Origin: Rhodocytophaga aerolata
GTDB taxonomy: Bacteria; Bacteroidota; Bacteroidia; Cytophagales; 172606-1
Direction: 5' to 3'
Assembly: GCF_030503435.1 (NCBI RefSeq)
Contig: NZ_JAUKPO010000037.1
Span: forward strand, 1-64,000
DNA length: 64,000 bases
Below the pieces are notes generated by a model. The model had not been told where the DNA came from. It was given only the letters and a program-made list of their open reading frames with translations, and searched no databases. Shown here piece after piece: positions 25,977 to 33,898 of this stretch (within the stretch, counting starts at the first letter, position 1; the number at the start of each line of letters is the position of its first letter). The translations under genes and the position numbers were made by a program.

Positions 25977-26119
25977 TAGGAAGCTTCCCTCTAGCAGTTA
26001 ATTCCATTTGAAGCTTTTCTCATCCGCCGGTTGTGGATCTTGAAGCTACTGTAATAGGGTACTTGTTCTGCTTCTTTAAAAGAATAGTGCCTTGCAAAGC
26101 ACTACTTAAGAATATAATT

Positions 26120-26419
26120 TTAATTAGGCTTATCCTCATTAATAATCTTATCAAACAAAATAAAAAATTTAGCGAGAGCATCTGCTTCATCTTCAGAATA
26201 AAATAGTAGAATTCTATCCCATGAATGTGTATCTTTCATGTTGTAATAGTCTTCAACAGCTTCTTGAATATAATGCATAAGATGCATGTCCTCCACCCCA
26301 GTCATATCCCTTAAGTACCATCCATCTAAGAAAGCTTTTAGACAAGAAACACTTTTTTTACCTAGATAAGCACTTGGTCTTTCTTTTATTTTTAAAATTA
26401 GTTCTTTTATTGAATTCAT
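26120..26419 (-). CDS. Probable immunity protein for the RHS toxin
   Basis: A 99-residue soluble protein with the sequence pattern of small Bacteroidota immunity proteins: KIKERPSAYLGKKSVSCLKA, a central FLDGWYLR turn and an acidic aromatic C-terminal helix. It lies 11 bp after the stop codon of the RHS-tip toxin gene on the same strand, the standard place for the cognate immunity gene. The family was not matched confidently, so the call rests mainly on position and size. Confidence 0.6.
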   Translation of the reverse strand: MNSIKELILKIKERPSAYLGKKSVSCLKAFLDGWYLRDMTGVEDMHLMHYIQEAVEDYYNMKDTHSWDRILLFYSEDEADALAKFFILFDKIINEDKPN

Positions 26420-26430
26420 ATTTTATCTAT

Positions 26431-27372
26431 TTAAAATGGAGTGACATCTACTTTGTATCCAAAGGGAGAATATAAATCTTTTATCCAAGTATCATAATCA
26501 ATACCATCAGTATTGAAGTTATCATATATTTTCCCATCTATAAGAACGGCTCTATGAGTACCATTTGTTGCAATATTCTTCCCTAATCTATCGCTATGAA
26601 TAGAGTATCCACCCCTTTTTCCATGAATAGGTGTAGTTATATCAATAATCTGCCCTTTTATTCCTGCTTTCTTAAGAGCATTTACAATAGCTTCTGCACA
26701 TAGTTTGCATTGAAACTCTTTCGCATATTTTTTAGCAACAGCAGCTGCAATTTGTTGAGCAGTTTGTTTACCTCCTTGCTTTGCCATTGCAACAATAATA
26801 GCTGTTGTCCAAGCAGGAGCTGTTTTGATTGCATATTGTGCACCTATTTTTATACTCATTTTAACTCCAGTTCCTACTTCCGGAACTATATCAAGCCAAT
26901 CAAGTGCATAATCCAAACCGTCTGCTTTATCATTTTCATCAAACACGCTGTGGCCCGTAGAATACTTTGAAACAGCATTTACAGCCGCCGTTGGTGGGAA
27001 AAACTCTAGGGCTTTCTTCATCTTTTGATGACCAGGGCCGTCTTCTACCCAATAGGCATCTTCATAAAAAGCCGGTTCCGCTGGAGCTGCTTGTTGTTTC
27101 TTTTTCTTAGAATCATCCCCACCTCCGCCATTACCCGGATCTTCTGATGAGCCGCCCGGATCACGGCTGGAAGGATCATTATCTTCCGGTAAGAGCCCAC
27201 TTGGATCAGCTAAGGTGGAGGGATTGTTATAAGCATATTGATAAGGATTGATACTTGGAATGATAACAGTCAATAAATCTACTTGATGAAATCTGCCTAC
27301 TTGCGGATCATACGACCGGAAAGCTGTCTGCACCCAACCTAACCCAAACTCCTCTAATTGTTCTTGACTCAA
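26431..27372 (-). CDS. Orphan RHS C-terminal tip with papain-like toxin domain (5'-truncated)
   Basis: The frame starts inside the RHS-associated core (AFRSYDPQVGRFHQVD and NPYQYAYNNPSTLADPSGL) and continues in a Pro/Gly-rich linker (about 60-100) and a toxin domain. Residues about 215-310 match papain-fold polymorphic toxins (Tox-PL-2 type): FQCKLCAEAIVNALKKAGIKG with C222/C225, NGTHRAVLIDGKIYDN with H273 and D283/N284 as the expected catalytic His and its partner. The TTG start is artificial. The same frame stays open upstream to a TAG at 27475-27477 and encodes the expected core residues (NHYDPFGLNLAG), so the gene lost its large 5' part. This is the form of a displaced RHS tip: a cassette reservoir or remnant, and not secreted by itself. 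Confidence 0.75.
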   Translation of the reverse strand: MSQEQLEEFGLGWVQTAFRSYDPQVGRFHQVDLLTVIIPSINPYQYAYNNPSTLADPSGLLPEDNDPSSRDPGGSSEDPGNGGGGDDSKKKKQQAAPAEPAFYEDAYWVEDGPGHQKMKKALEFFPPTAAVNAVSKYSTGHSVFDENDKADGLDYALDWLDIVPEVGTGVKMSIKIGAQYAIKTAPAWTTAIIVAMAKQGGKQTAQQIAAAVAKKYAKEFQCKLCAEAIVNALKKAGIKGQIIDITTPIHGKRGGYSIHSDRLGKNIATNGTHRAVLIDGKIYDNFNTDGIDYDTWIKDLYSPFGYKVDVTPF

Positions 27373-27474
27373 AAATTTGTGCTTATCATCTGGTGCGCCT
27401 CTCTTCTCAATACCGGCTAAATTAAGTCCGAAGGGATCATAATGATTTTCCTGTACAATGACCTTGTAGGTTCG

Positions 27475-27854
27475 CTAAATTTATTTGGGAGATCTAAATA
27501 TGTAAAGAAAATTAAAGTTGGGCTGGTTCAAACCAAGAGTTTCAAGAAAGGGGAGGTTATTTTAACTATGAATTTTTGTAACATTTATTTGAACATGGAC
27601 TATAGGTATATCTACAGTGGGTATGTATCTTTAGGTGTATCCCATAACAAATAAAAGTTTTATGAGTTGACTATAGTATCACTAATGACTATCTGTTCTC
27701 ATGAGCCCGCTCCTTCTTAGCTTCTCTACCACCTATGGTATCACTGATATGTGTACGGTATTGTATGAATGCCACTTCACTACTAAAATGGATGTGTGAA
27801 CTACCAAAAGCCATCTATTAAGGGATTCAATAGAGAAATTATTAACCTAACACA
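27475..27854. other. Intergenic stretch at the truncation point of the RHS tip
   Basis: 380 bp. The RHS frame breaks at its left end and a family A palindrome (27538-27569) lies 60 bp beyond. No transposase or attachment site is seen that would explain the truncation. Confidence 0.45.
27538..27569. repeat. Family A palindrome, copy A10
   Basis: AGTTTCAAGAAAGGGG, core AGGTTATTTTAAC, with the right arm lost. It lies next to the broken RHS frame. Confidence 0.55.
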
Positions 27855-28352
27855 ATGAATATGGAAAATTTAAAAAAAGCATACTTAGCCGGAGGCTGTT
27901 TCTGGGGGATGGAAGATCTTTTTCGAGTCCGTCCGGGAGTAAAAGATACCGAAGTTGGCTACATAGGAGGATCAAATGAAAATCCTACCTATCACAATCA
28001 TCCAAAACATGCCGAAGGCCTTGAAATTAGCTATGATGCAAATGAGACATCATACAGGGAACTATTAGATTATTTTTTCAGAATTCATGATCCAAGCACA
28101 GTAGATAGGCAAGGTAATGACATAGGCTCCAGTTATCGTTCAGCATTGTTTATCCAGAACCAACAAGAAAGAAGCGATGCAGAGGAAATTATCCGAATCG
28201 TTGATGAATCGGGACGCTGGCCGGGTAAAGTGGTAACGACGCTAGAGCCTTTCACTCAATTTTGGCCTGCTGAAGAGTACCATCAGGATTACCTTGTAAA
28301 ACACCCAAATGGGTACACCTGTCATTTTGAGAGGTTTGGAACATTCTTGTAA
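27855..28352 (+). CDS. msrA: Peptide-methionine (S)-S-oxide reductase
   Basis: A 165-residue MsrA. The catalytic motif GGCFWGMEDLF carries the nucleophilic Cys near the N-terminus, followed by GYIGG, the conserved YHNHPKHAEGLEISYD block and FRIHDPSTVDRQGNDIGSSYR. The tail has FWPAEEYHQDYLVKHPNGYTC, where the late Cys may resolve the sulfenic acid. It repairs methionine-S-sulfoxide with thioredoxin. There is no MsrB domain or neighbour. A strong terminator follows at 28370-28410, so it is monocistronic. Confidence 0.95.
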   Translation: MNMENLKKAYLAGGCFWGMEDLFRVRPGVKDTEVGYIGGSNENPTYHNHPKHAEGLEISYDANETSYRELLDYFFRIHDPSTVDRQGNDIGSSYRSALFIQNQQERSDAEEIIRIVDESGRWPGKVVTTLEPFTQFWPAEEYHQDYLVKHPNGYTCHFERFGTFL

Positions 28353-28369
28353 AATCTTCAGCTTGTATT

Positions 28370-28410
28370 GGCATGTTAAGTCCTACATATACTTAACATG
28401 CCATTTTTTT
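28370..28410 (+). terminator. Intrinsic terminator after msrA
   Basis: GGCATGTTAAGT (28370-28381) and ACTTAACATGCC (28391-28402) form a perfect 12-bp stem with a 9-base loop, followed by A and seven Ts. Confidence 0.85.
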
Positions 28411-28538
28411 ATACCAACAACAACCAATGTTATATTGACTTGAAAGAGTATTTGTCTGCAAGCGTTTCAACCCATCTGAAAAATTATGTGAGATAAAATT
28501 CAAGCCATGAATTCTATTGTAATTATTCCATCTTGATG

Positions 28539-28585
28539 GTTACCCCAAAGGGGAAGTTAAGTTAACATTCTCTGTGGCTTTACTT
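28539..28585. repeat. Family A palindrome, copy A11
   Basis: GGTTACCCCAAAGGGGAAGT with core TTAAGTTAAC; the right arm is reduced to TGTGGCTTTACTT. Confidence 0.55.
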
Positions 28586-28694
28586 ATGCGACGTCTAGTT
28601 AAAAAGGGGCTCAAATAACCCGGTTTTGTATATAGCAAGTTCATAGACGGTTAAGGTCACTCCATGAACCCTTATAAGATAGTGGTAGTTGTTA

Positions 28695-29387
28695 CTATTG
28701 TAACGCCATTTCAACCGCTTTTTCTGCATGAATTCTCGTTGTTTGAAATAAGTCCACGCTAATATCACTTGGGCTGATTAACAGTTCTATTTCTGTACAG
28801 CCTGAAATAATGGCTTGAGCTCCGTTTTGAACTAAATGGTCTATGATTTCCAAATAGCGTTGTTTAGACTTGTGGGTAATGATTCCTTTGACTAATTCTT
28901 CATAAATGATTCGATGAACATCCACACGTGCTTTCTCATCGGGAACCATCGTCTCAATATTGAATTTGTTTTTATATCGTGCTTTTAAAAAGTCCTCTTC
29001 CATTGAAAACCGTGTCGCCAATAAGCCAAGTCTGTTATAGGATTTTTTTTGTATTTGCTCTGCTGTGGCATCCACAATATGCAAAAAAGGTATGTTGATA
29101 CTGTGCTCTATTCGCTCTGCCACTTTATGCATGGTGTTGGTGCAAAGAAGGATCATGTCGGCACCACCGAGTTCAAGTTTTTGAGCCACGGAAATCATTT
29201 TTTTAGCAAGTAAGTCCCAAGATCCTGTATGTTGTAGGTGGGCAATTTCGGCAAAGTCCACTGAGTACATCAGGCAGTTGCAAGAATGGACACCCCCTAA
29301 TACATGCTGTATTTTTCTATTGATGATTTGGTAGTACAACGCTGAACTTTCCCAAGACATCCCACCTATAAGCCCAATTGTCTTCAT
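28695..29387 (-). CDS. Aspartate/glutamate racemase family protein
   Basis: A 230-residue PLP-independent racemase of the RacX/YgeA type. It opens with GLIGGMSWESS, a signature of the family. The two catalytic Cys are in MILLCTNTMHK (about position 82) and IISGCTEIELL (about position 195). Members interconvert L- and D-amino acids, supplying D-Asp, D-Glu or non-canonical D-amino acids for cell-wall remodelling. Single gene. Confidence 0.92.
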   Translation of the reverse strand: MKTIGLIGGMSWESSALYYQIINRKIQHVLGGVHSCNCLMYSVDFAEIAHLQHTGSWDLLAKKMISVAQKLELGGADMILLCTNTMHKVAERIEHSINIPFLHIVDATAEQIQKKSYNRLGLLATRFSMEEDFLKARYKNKFNIETMVPDEKARVDVHRIIYEELVKGIITHKSKQRYLEIIDHLVQNGAQAIISGCTEIELLISPSDISVDLFQTTRIHAEKAVEMALQ

Positions 29388-29510
29388 GTTTTGTCTCTAT
29401 TATTTTAGTTTTTGCTATCAAATTTGCACTACTTGTCAGCCTAACAGTTTTTTAGGCAAATATTCACAGGAACACTTTCTTAGAGTAGGGTCCCTGGTCT
29501 TCCTTTTAAA

Positions 29511-29555
29511 TTACTCCAAAGGAGAAGGTAAATTTACTTTCCTTTGGGAGTAACT
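29511..29555. repeat. Family A palindrome, copy A12 (compact, near-perfect)
   Basis: TTACTCCAAAGGAGAAGGTA on the left mirrors TACTTTCCTTTGGGAGTAA on the right, with AATT at the centre. Its outer arms carry CTCC/GGAG instead of CCTG/CAGG, a paired change. Confidence 0.65.
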
Positions 29556-29683
29556 TAAATGCCAATTAATATTTCCTGACCGCTTGATGAAATAGGATAA
29601 GCCTACCAGCACTTATATCGATACTGCTAAATACCAGGCTGCCAACGGGGATACTTTGACCAAAAGAAGGGCATCTTCGCTTT

Positions 29684-29875
29684 TCATTTGAAGACCAAAG
29701 CTTTCTTTGTATTTTCCAACAGATTAAGCCTTGCAACTTTTTGGAAATGGGGTAAATTCTGCTTGTTAACAATGGTTCTGGCAATAATATATACTCGAAG
29801 CCCCAAGGTACATACAATAAAAAATACCATAAGAAACATAGCAGGATGCAAAACTAAGTTAGTAGCTATTTCCAT
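29684..29875 (-). CDS. Possible small membrane protein
   Basis: A 63-codon frame from an internal ATG at 29875 (the open frame begins at 29911). It has one hydrophobic helix (PAMFLMVFFIVCTLGLRVYI) and a basic tail. There is no homology known to me and no clear ribosome-binding site, and a plus-strand frame overlaps it. It may be a real small membrane protein or chance. Confidence 0.25.
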   Translation of the reverse strand: MEIATNLVLHPAMFLMVFFIVCTLGLRVYIIARTIVNKQNLPHFQKVARLNLLENTKKALVFK

Positions 29876-30100
29876 AAACTTGATCGTTTTCTTGAAAATA
29901 TAAACATACACAGATAAAGCTAATGATAATGCTACTATTTAAGGTAGTTATATAACTTTCTAAAGAATTTTTTTTCTCAATGAGTGAGAAAATACATTTA
30001 TTATACTTAGCTGATTTATGCACTAAAATAGATGAACTAGAAAATGGTGTTCCCTTTTAAAAATGGAGAGTAAAGAGAGCGTGTTTAGCATCTAGTTTGT

Positions 30101-30147
30101 TAAGTTTCAGGAAAGGGGGAAATAAATTAACTCCCTTTTCAGGTAAT
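30101..30147. repeat. Family A palindrome, copy A13 (well preserved)
   Basis: TAAGTTTCAGGAAAGGGGGA, core AATAAATTAAC, then TCCCTTTTCAGGTAATCA. Both inner and outer arms are recognisable. Confidence 0.65.
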
Positions 30148-30293
30148 CACTCAAGGAATCGTTCTCTAAGATGAATTCAAATGTTTTTCTTTAGTCTATC
30201 CGACGACCTACACCGCTGAAGTACCAGGTAAAACGCTCCATCTACAATCACAACCCCATCATTGGCATGTACCTGCAAGTTCCTCCCCTCTGT

Positions 30294-31004
30294 TCAATCC
30301 CTTGTTTTCTGAAGCAATAAACAGGTAAGATGATGCAATTGCGTCTTTTCTACTTGAATACTTGGCATCAAGCGTTCACCAAAAGCCCATAATTCTCCGC
30401 TAAAGACTTTATAATAAGTTTGCTCTATAATTTTAAATGACGTCTGCGTAAGCCATTCATTGATTTCATTTCTGGAGTATATTTGGGTGATGAAGCTTGC
30501 CTGCTGATCTACTCGGGCAGCCGGATGTTTATAAATATCCCCATGATAGTGATGCTCATTGTAGGGAAAGGTTAATATCAAATACCCGTCCTTTTCCAGC
30601 AGTTGATGCACATTGTTGACAGCCATCTGATGATCTTTGATGTGTTCTAACACACTTAAACAGGTAGCAAATTGAAATTTATCTTGCAGTTGAGGCTGGA
30701 CAATGTCATCTTTGAGTATTTTATAATGCCTATTAAAGTAATGACTCCAATACAGATCTATTTTATCAATGGCTGTGATCTGATAGCCACAATTGGATAG
30801 CAGATGCGGCCAGGAAGATTGGCCTGAACCAATATCAAGAATTTTCCCTGTACACAATCGCTGTAAACAAGTAAAGGCAAAGCTATACTCAACGGGTCTT
30901 TCATTAATGGTTTGAAAAGGTCTTTTGCGCTGTTCTAGCCTCAGTAAGGGTTCCAGATAGAGTTTTCCAATAAAGTTATAGGCATTTACAAAAATTTTCC
31001 TCAT
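30294..31004 (-). CDS. Class I SAM-dependent methyltransferase
   Basis: A 236-residue Rossmann-fold methyltransferase. Motif I is ILDIGSGQSSWPHLL, motif II includes ITAIDKIDLYW, and motif IV lies in FATCLSVLEHIKDHQ (the post-motif-II block of Methyltransf_11/25 types). The HEH-like histidines in FPYNEHHYHGDIYKHP are unusual. The substrate is unknown. It is a single gene with palindromes on both sides. Confidence 0.85.
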   Translation of the reverse strand: MRKIFVNAYNFIGKLYLEPLLRLEQRKRPFQTINERPVEYSFAFTCLQRLCTGKILDIGSGQSSWPHLLSNCGYQITAIDKIDLYWSHYFNRHYKILKDDIVQPQLQDKFQFATCLSVLEHIKDHQMAVNNVHQLLEKDGYLILTFPYNEHHYHGDIYKHPAARVDQQASFITQIYSRNEINEWLTQTSFKIIEQTYYKVFSGELWAFGERLMPSIQVEKTQLHHLTCLLLQKTRD

Positions 31005-31223
31005 TTGTTAAAAGTTTAAATACTACAATCCCCTGTTTTTATGTACAGGTGTCTTTGAAACGCGGTCATTCTTGTTTATAGTATATTTTATTATTAGTTC
31101 AATTCAAACCTTATCAGTGGGTTAGCAAGAGGTGTTTGGCTACCTGCAATTCTACTTCTTGCTTCTCTGTTTCAGTTTTTTTAGGGTGTTAAGAAGGAAA
31201 TCAGATAAAGGATGAAACTAGTA

Positions 31224-31272
31224 GGGCAAGAGGGGAAAATAATAGTTTGAAACTTTCTTTCCCCTCTTGCCC
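31224..31272. repeat. Family B palindrome, copy B4 (perfect arms)
   Basis: GGGCAAGAGGGGAAA (31224-31238) and TTTCCCCTCTTGCCC (31258-31272) are exact 15-bp complements around a 19-bp AT loop. This copy is the reference for the family. Confidence 0.8.
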
Positions 31273-31293
31273 ATTTTTTAGAGGCCTCAGTAA

Positions 31294-31331
31294 TGAAAGA
31301 AGGTTAATTTAATTCCCCCTTTGGCTTTACT
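31294..31331. repeat. Family A palindrome, copy A14
   Basis: TGAAAGAAGGTTAATTTAAT followed by TCCCCCTTTGGCTTTACT. The left arm is reduced. Confidence 0.55.
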
Positions 31332-31338
31332 GTAAAAA

Positions 31339-31402
31339 TGAGCAAGCGGGGAAGAAGTTGATTTAAAATCGTATCCAGCAATTACTTCCTTTCCCCTATA
31401 TG
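31339..31402. repeat. Family B palindrome, copy B5 (degenerate)
   Basis: TGAGCAAGCGGGGAAGAA on the left faces ACTTCCTTTCCCCTATATGA on the right, with a loop containing TTTAAAA. Confidence 0.5.
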
Positions 31403-31646
31403 AAGTTTCTTGGAAGTGGCGGTTATTGGAGACTTGAATCTAAGCATAGGTACAGTCAAAGATATATAGGCGAAAGGAAATTTGCAGATAAGTAGTGCTT
31501 TAGTGCCTTTATCCAACTTGTTTGGTTATGTAACTGTACTTGGCACCCTTACCAATGACAAGCTAGTATGTAACTTGCATGTTATATTCCTGTTCCATGA
31601 GCTACTACTCAACAGAGGTTAGCGAAGCCCTTTGATTTTAAATGAG

Positions 31647-31670
31647 AAAAGCCGGATGAGTCCGGCTTTT
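31647..31670 (-). terminator. Bidirectional hairpin terminator
   Basis: AAAAGCCGGA (31647-31656), loop TGAG, TCCGGCTTTT (31661-31670) form a perfect 10-bp stem with T-tracts in both directions. It lies 30 bp after the stop of the minus-strand lipoprotein gene. Confidence 0.75.
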
Positions 31671-31699
31671 CTTTTATCTAACATAAATTATTCAAGCAA

Positions 31700-32218
31700 T
31701 TATTTCTCTTTGGCTGTTAATCCAACTGGTATTAAGAGATTTCCTTTATCATAGAGGTTAATATAAATATTAAGGGTATCACTGCTGCCCTCCCAGTAAA
31801 CTCTATACAAATCCAATAGACCTGTATTATCAAATGGTCCATTAGGGGTCTTAAAGGCACAACAACTACCTGCTCGATAATATTTAATCTCTTCTCCGTT
31901 TGGACCGAGCAGGCCGTTTAAAAATCTTCTTTGATTTCTAGGTCCACTACTTTCCTTGCTACCTCCTACTTTGATCGGATTAGCTTGGTTATAGCCATAC
32001 GTTTTATCATTACTAGCTTCAGTCAGATAATACGTATTGTCATTTAAAAACTCTACCTTTTTGGTGCGTGTATCTCCTGCTGCAGTTTTAGCAGAACCTG
32101 ATTTTTGGCTACTTGCACATCCAAAAAGAAAAGCTAAGCCACATATAAAAAATGCTTTTTGTATGTTGAAAAATTTTATATAGTGCATGACTCTGTTAAA
32201 TTTGCACTTATATACCAT
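31700..32218 (-). CDS. Lipoprotein of a conserved Bacteroidota family (often mislabelled KDO8P synthase-like)
   Basis: The frame of 172 residues begins at 32218, but ATG 32188 (MHYIKFF) is the better start. An N-terminal hydrophobic segment ends in the lipobox LFGCAS, so the protein is probably lipid-anchored at the envelope. The mature part has a conserved order of blocks: TYGYNQANPIKVGG, RRFLNGLLGPNGEEIKYYRAG, CCAFKTPNG and LDLYRVYWEGSSDTLNIYIN, ending KGNLLIPVGLTAKEK. This pattern recurs in Flavobacteria and Cytophagia under the erroneous name 2-dehydro-3-deoxyphosphooctonate aldolase; it has no aldolase features. Function unknown. Confidence 0.75.
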   Translation of the reverse strand: MVYKCKFNRVMHYIKFFNIQKAFFICGLAFLFGCASSQKSGSAKTAAGDTRTKKVEFLNDNTYYLTEASNDKTYGYNQANPIKVGGSKESSGPRNQRRFLNGLLGPNGEEIKYYRAGSCCAFKTPNGPFDNTGLLDLYRVYWEGSSDTLNIYINLYDKGNLLIPVGLTAKEK

Positions 32219-32499
32219 TGATTACTGCCAAGGTAACACAGCCTAGCTTTATAGCTGCAATTCTACTTGCCACTCTATTTAGGAAAAGAAATCCAAACAG
32301 ATTAGAGAATGGGTTAAAGGGTAGAATAGCTATAATTCTATTTATTTTCAAACTCATTGAAAATAAGTATTGATAAGTTTTAGGCAAGGATAAGTCTTTT
32401 CTACTTGGTTATTTACCCCTAGGTGTCAGACCCCTATTTTTCATACAGATGTATAAAAGAAAAGTGAGTGGGATCTATCCTTAATTATATGTATGGAGT

Positions 32500-32534
32500 G
32501 GTTACCGGAAAGGGGGAATCACGGTAACTTCCTC
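32500..32534. repeat. Family A palindrome, copy A15
   Basis: GGTTACCGGAAAGGGGGAAT followed by a decayed core (CACGGTAACTTCCTC). Confidence 0.5.
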
Positions 32535-32564
32535 ATTGATACTACTCCATCTTTGAATGTAAAA

Positions 32565-32617
32565 ATGGACTAGAGGGGAAATGAGATTTTTAAAACTTTA
32601 CTTTCCCCTCTAGCCCC
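32565..32617. repeat. Family B palindrome, copy B6 (compensatory arm change)
   Basis: CTAGAGGGGAAA (32570-32581) and TTTCCCCTCTAG (32602-32613) pair perfectly. Compared with B1 and B4 (CAAGAGGGG/CCCCTCTTG) one base pair has been exchanged on both arms together. Confidence 0.75.
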
Positions 32618-32908
32618 TTACATATCATATTGGCCTCTATAAAGCGTTAAAAGTTGTAAACATGAAAGTAGGTAGAAAGAGGAAAGCTTATGACCAAATG
32701 AAGAAAACTCCGTCCTAGCCTAATTTTTCGGCTATCAGCTTTCATTATTTTTGATCGTTTCGCTCACAGCTATCATTAAGTAATATTATGGCTCTCCAGA
32801 TTGGAAGGCCAGTTAAAACTAAATATAAACATACTGCTGAATAAAAGTAGTGCGTTATCAAACAAACTAAAATACCTTTAATGGGGTATTGTATAAAATA
32901 AATAAAAA

Positions 32909-32927
32909 GCCTCTCCAAAAGAGAGGC
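32909..32927 (-). terminator. Terminator-like hairpin in the gene-free tract
   Basis: GCCTCTC (32909-32915), loop CAAAA, GAGAGGC (32921-32927). On the minus strand it is followed by TTTTTATTTATTT, a good termination signal. The only candidate upstream on that strand is the structured element near 33.1 kb, which suggests a minus-strand RNA. Confidence 0.55.
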
Positions 32928-33050
32928 CCTTTATAGTATGTTCAAACTTTTAACTTCCGTAAAAATACGGATACGAATAGATTGTGTACAATAGGTATTA
33001 ATACGTAAAAATAAAAAAGCCCCTCTGAATGAATCGAATGGATGAGAATA

Positions 33051-33180
33051 TATAGGTACAATTCATAGATAGGTTATTTCTGCCGATCATAAGACCGACC
33101 GGATAATGACCAAGAACGGAAGGGATCGAGTTTAATCCCTTATTTGCCTTCGTATCGGCCGCCGATCCTATAGGTCTTTG
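33051..33180. ncRNA. Candidate structured RNA of unknown class
   Basis: Nested complementary segments can form one long interrupted hairpin: ATAGG (33069-33073) with CCTAT near 33167-33171, GCCGAT (33082-33087) with ATCGGC (33154-33159), ACG (33116-33118) with CGT (33151-33153), and AAGGGAT (33120-33126) with ATCCCTT (33135-33141). AAGACC near 33090 also matches GGTCTT near 33173. The shape, a long stem with internal bubbles, recalls 6S RNA, but no class-specific motif was identified and the strand is undecided. Confidence 0.35.
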
Positions 33181-33194
33181 TTGTAATTTTGGAT

Positions 33195-33225
33195 AGTTAA
33201 TTTTACCACCCCTTTGGCTTTACTT
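33195..33225. repeat. Family A half element, copy A16
   Basis: AGTTAATTTTACCACCCCTTTGGCTTTACTT preserves core and right arm, just beyond the structured RNA candidate. Confidence 0.5.
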
Positions 33226-33529
33226 CTTATGTAAGTGATTTATTGGGAGGAGATCAATGAATATAATACTCTACTAGCAAATCACCCTCGCAGGCCATCA
33301 TAGAAAGACAAAATAAATGGCCAGTTTTATTGTATTTCAACAGATTTTACAGTACATTTATAATGTAAAAAGTATCTGATTCATTAACACCCTCGAATCA
33401 TATTTCCTTCCATACTTTTCACTAGGCATAGGCGGTGAGTCTAGTCTTTTACCAATCAATCTGAAAGTATTTTAATTAATCCCTGCTTTCTTGTTGGTTC
33501 CCACAACCTTGTAACCTTCTTCGGTTATC

Positions 33530-33775
33530 ATGCTACCATCTCTATTAGAAATGCTATTCCTATGCTTTTCAGAATCTATTTTCATCTCCAAAAAAACTAA
33601 AAGAAAAAAATCCAACAGTAAAAAATCAAAAAAGAAGAAAGGCGACACGCACCGCCATGTACCTATCAAGTCACTAATTGATTTAATCAATAATGCTTTA
33701 GAACTTTATAATAAAGATGTTTTCGAAGCGGTACTTGACATTATTAGAGAAATTACTAATAATCTACTAAACTAG
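33530..33775 (+). CDS. Possible small Lys-rich protein
   Basis: An 81-codon frame, perhaps starting at the second ATG (MLFLCFSES). A hydrophobic N-terminus is followed by a very Lys/Ser-rich stretch and a well-formed amphipathic helix (SLIDLINNALELYNKDVFEA). A strong terminator begins 12 bp after the stop codon, which supports a transcript ending here. A minus-strand frame overlaps it. No family recognised. Confidence 0.35.
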   Translation: MLPSLLEMLFLCFSESIFISKKTKRKKSNSKKSKKKKGDTHRHVPIKSLIDLINNALELYNKDVFEAVLDIIREITNNLLN

Positions 33776-33786
33776 TTGTAGTGGAT

Positions 33787-33811
33787 AGTAGCCGGAATAT
33801 ATCCGGCTACT
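33787..33811 (+). terminator. Hairpin terminator
   Basis: AGTAGCCGGA (33787-33796), five-base loop, TCCGGCTACT (33802-33811), then TTACTCAATAATTTCTTCT. A perfect 10-bp stem directly downstream of the 33530-33775 frame. Confidence 0.65.
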
Positions 33812-33898
33812 TTACTCAATAATTTCTTCTATGATCCAGATATCCTTAATGTTCAGCCCAGAACTACTTCTTATGGAGTAGAGGAAATAAAAAAAGTC

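Larger units (their letters stand above)
25818..26119. other. Intergenic stretch between convergent genes
   Basis: 302 bp holding a half family A element (25861-25882) and a perfect 26-bp palindrome (25951-25976). No gene seen. Confidence 0.5.
28353..28694. other. Intergenic stretch between convergent genes
   Basis: 342 bp containing the msrA terminator and a family A palindrome (28539-28585). No gene seen. Confidence 0.5.
29388..30293. other. Long gene-poor stretch with two family A palindromes
   Basis: 906 bp. It contains palindromes A12 and A13, one low-confidence reverse-strand small membrane ORF (29684-29875) and, near 30186-30290 on the minus strand, a 36-codon open piece containing VHANDGVVIVDGAFYLVLQ that may be a gene remnant. 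Nothing else is recognised. Confidence 0.4.
31005..31699. other. Gene-free stretch rich in palindromes
   Basis: 695 bp containing, in order, a perfect family B copy (31224-31272), a family A copy (31294-31331), a degenerate family B copy (31339-31402) and a bidirectional hairpin (31647-31670). No gene seen. Confidence 0.55.
32219..33529. other. 1.3-kb region without convincing protein genes
   Basis: This is the longest gene-free tract of the window. It contains a family A copy (32500-32534), a family B copy (32565-32617), a terminator-like hairpin (32909-32927), a candidate structured RNA (about 33051-33180) and a family A half element (33195-33225). An RNA gene would explain the tract better than decayed coding sequence, because no frame shows coding character. 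Confidence 0.5.

Noticed and set aside
30186..30293. 36-codon minus-strand open piece before the methyltransferase stop
   Set aside because: Short, without start codon, and only suggestive of protein; mentioned in the intergenic entry but not called.
33472..33690. 72-codon minus-strand frame overlapping the Lys-rich frame
   Set aside because: Its end (SMITEEGYKVVGTNKKAGIN) reads like protein, but the rest is the complement of a Lys-rich tract, and the terminator at 33787-33811 fits the plus strand better.
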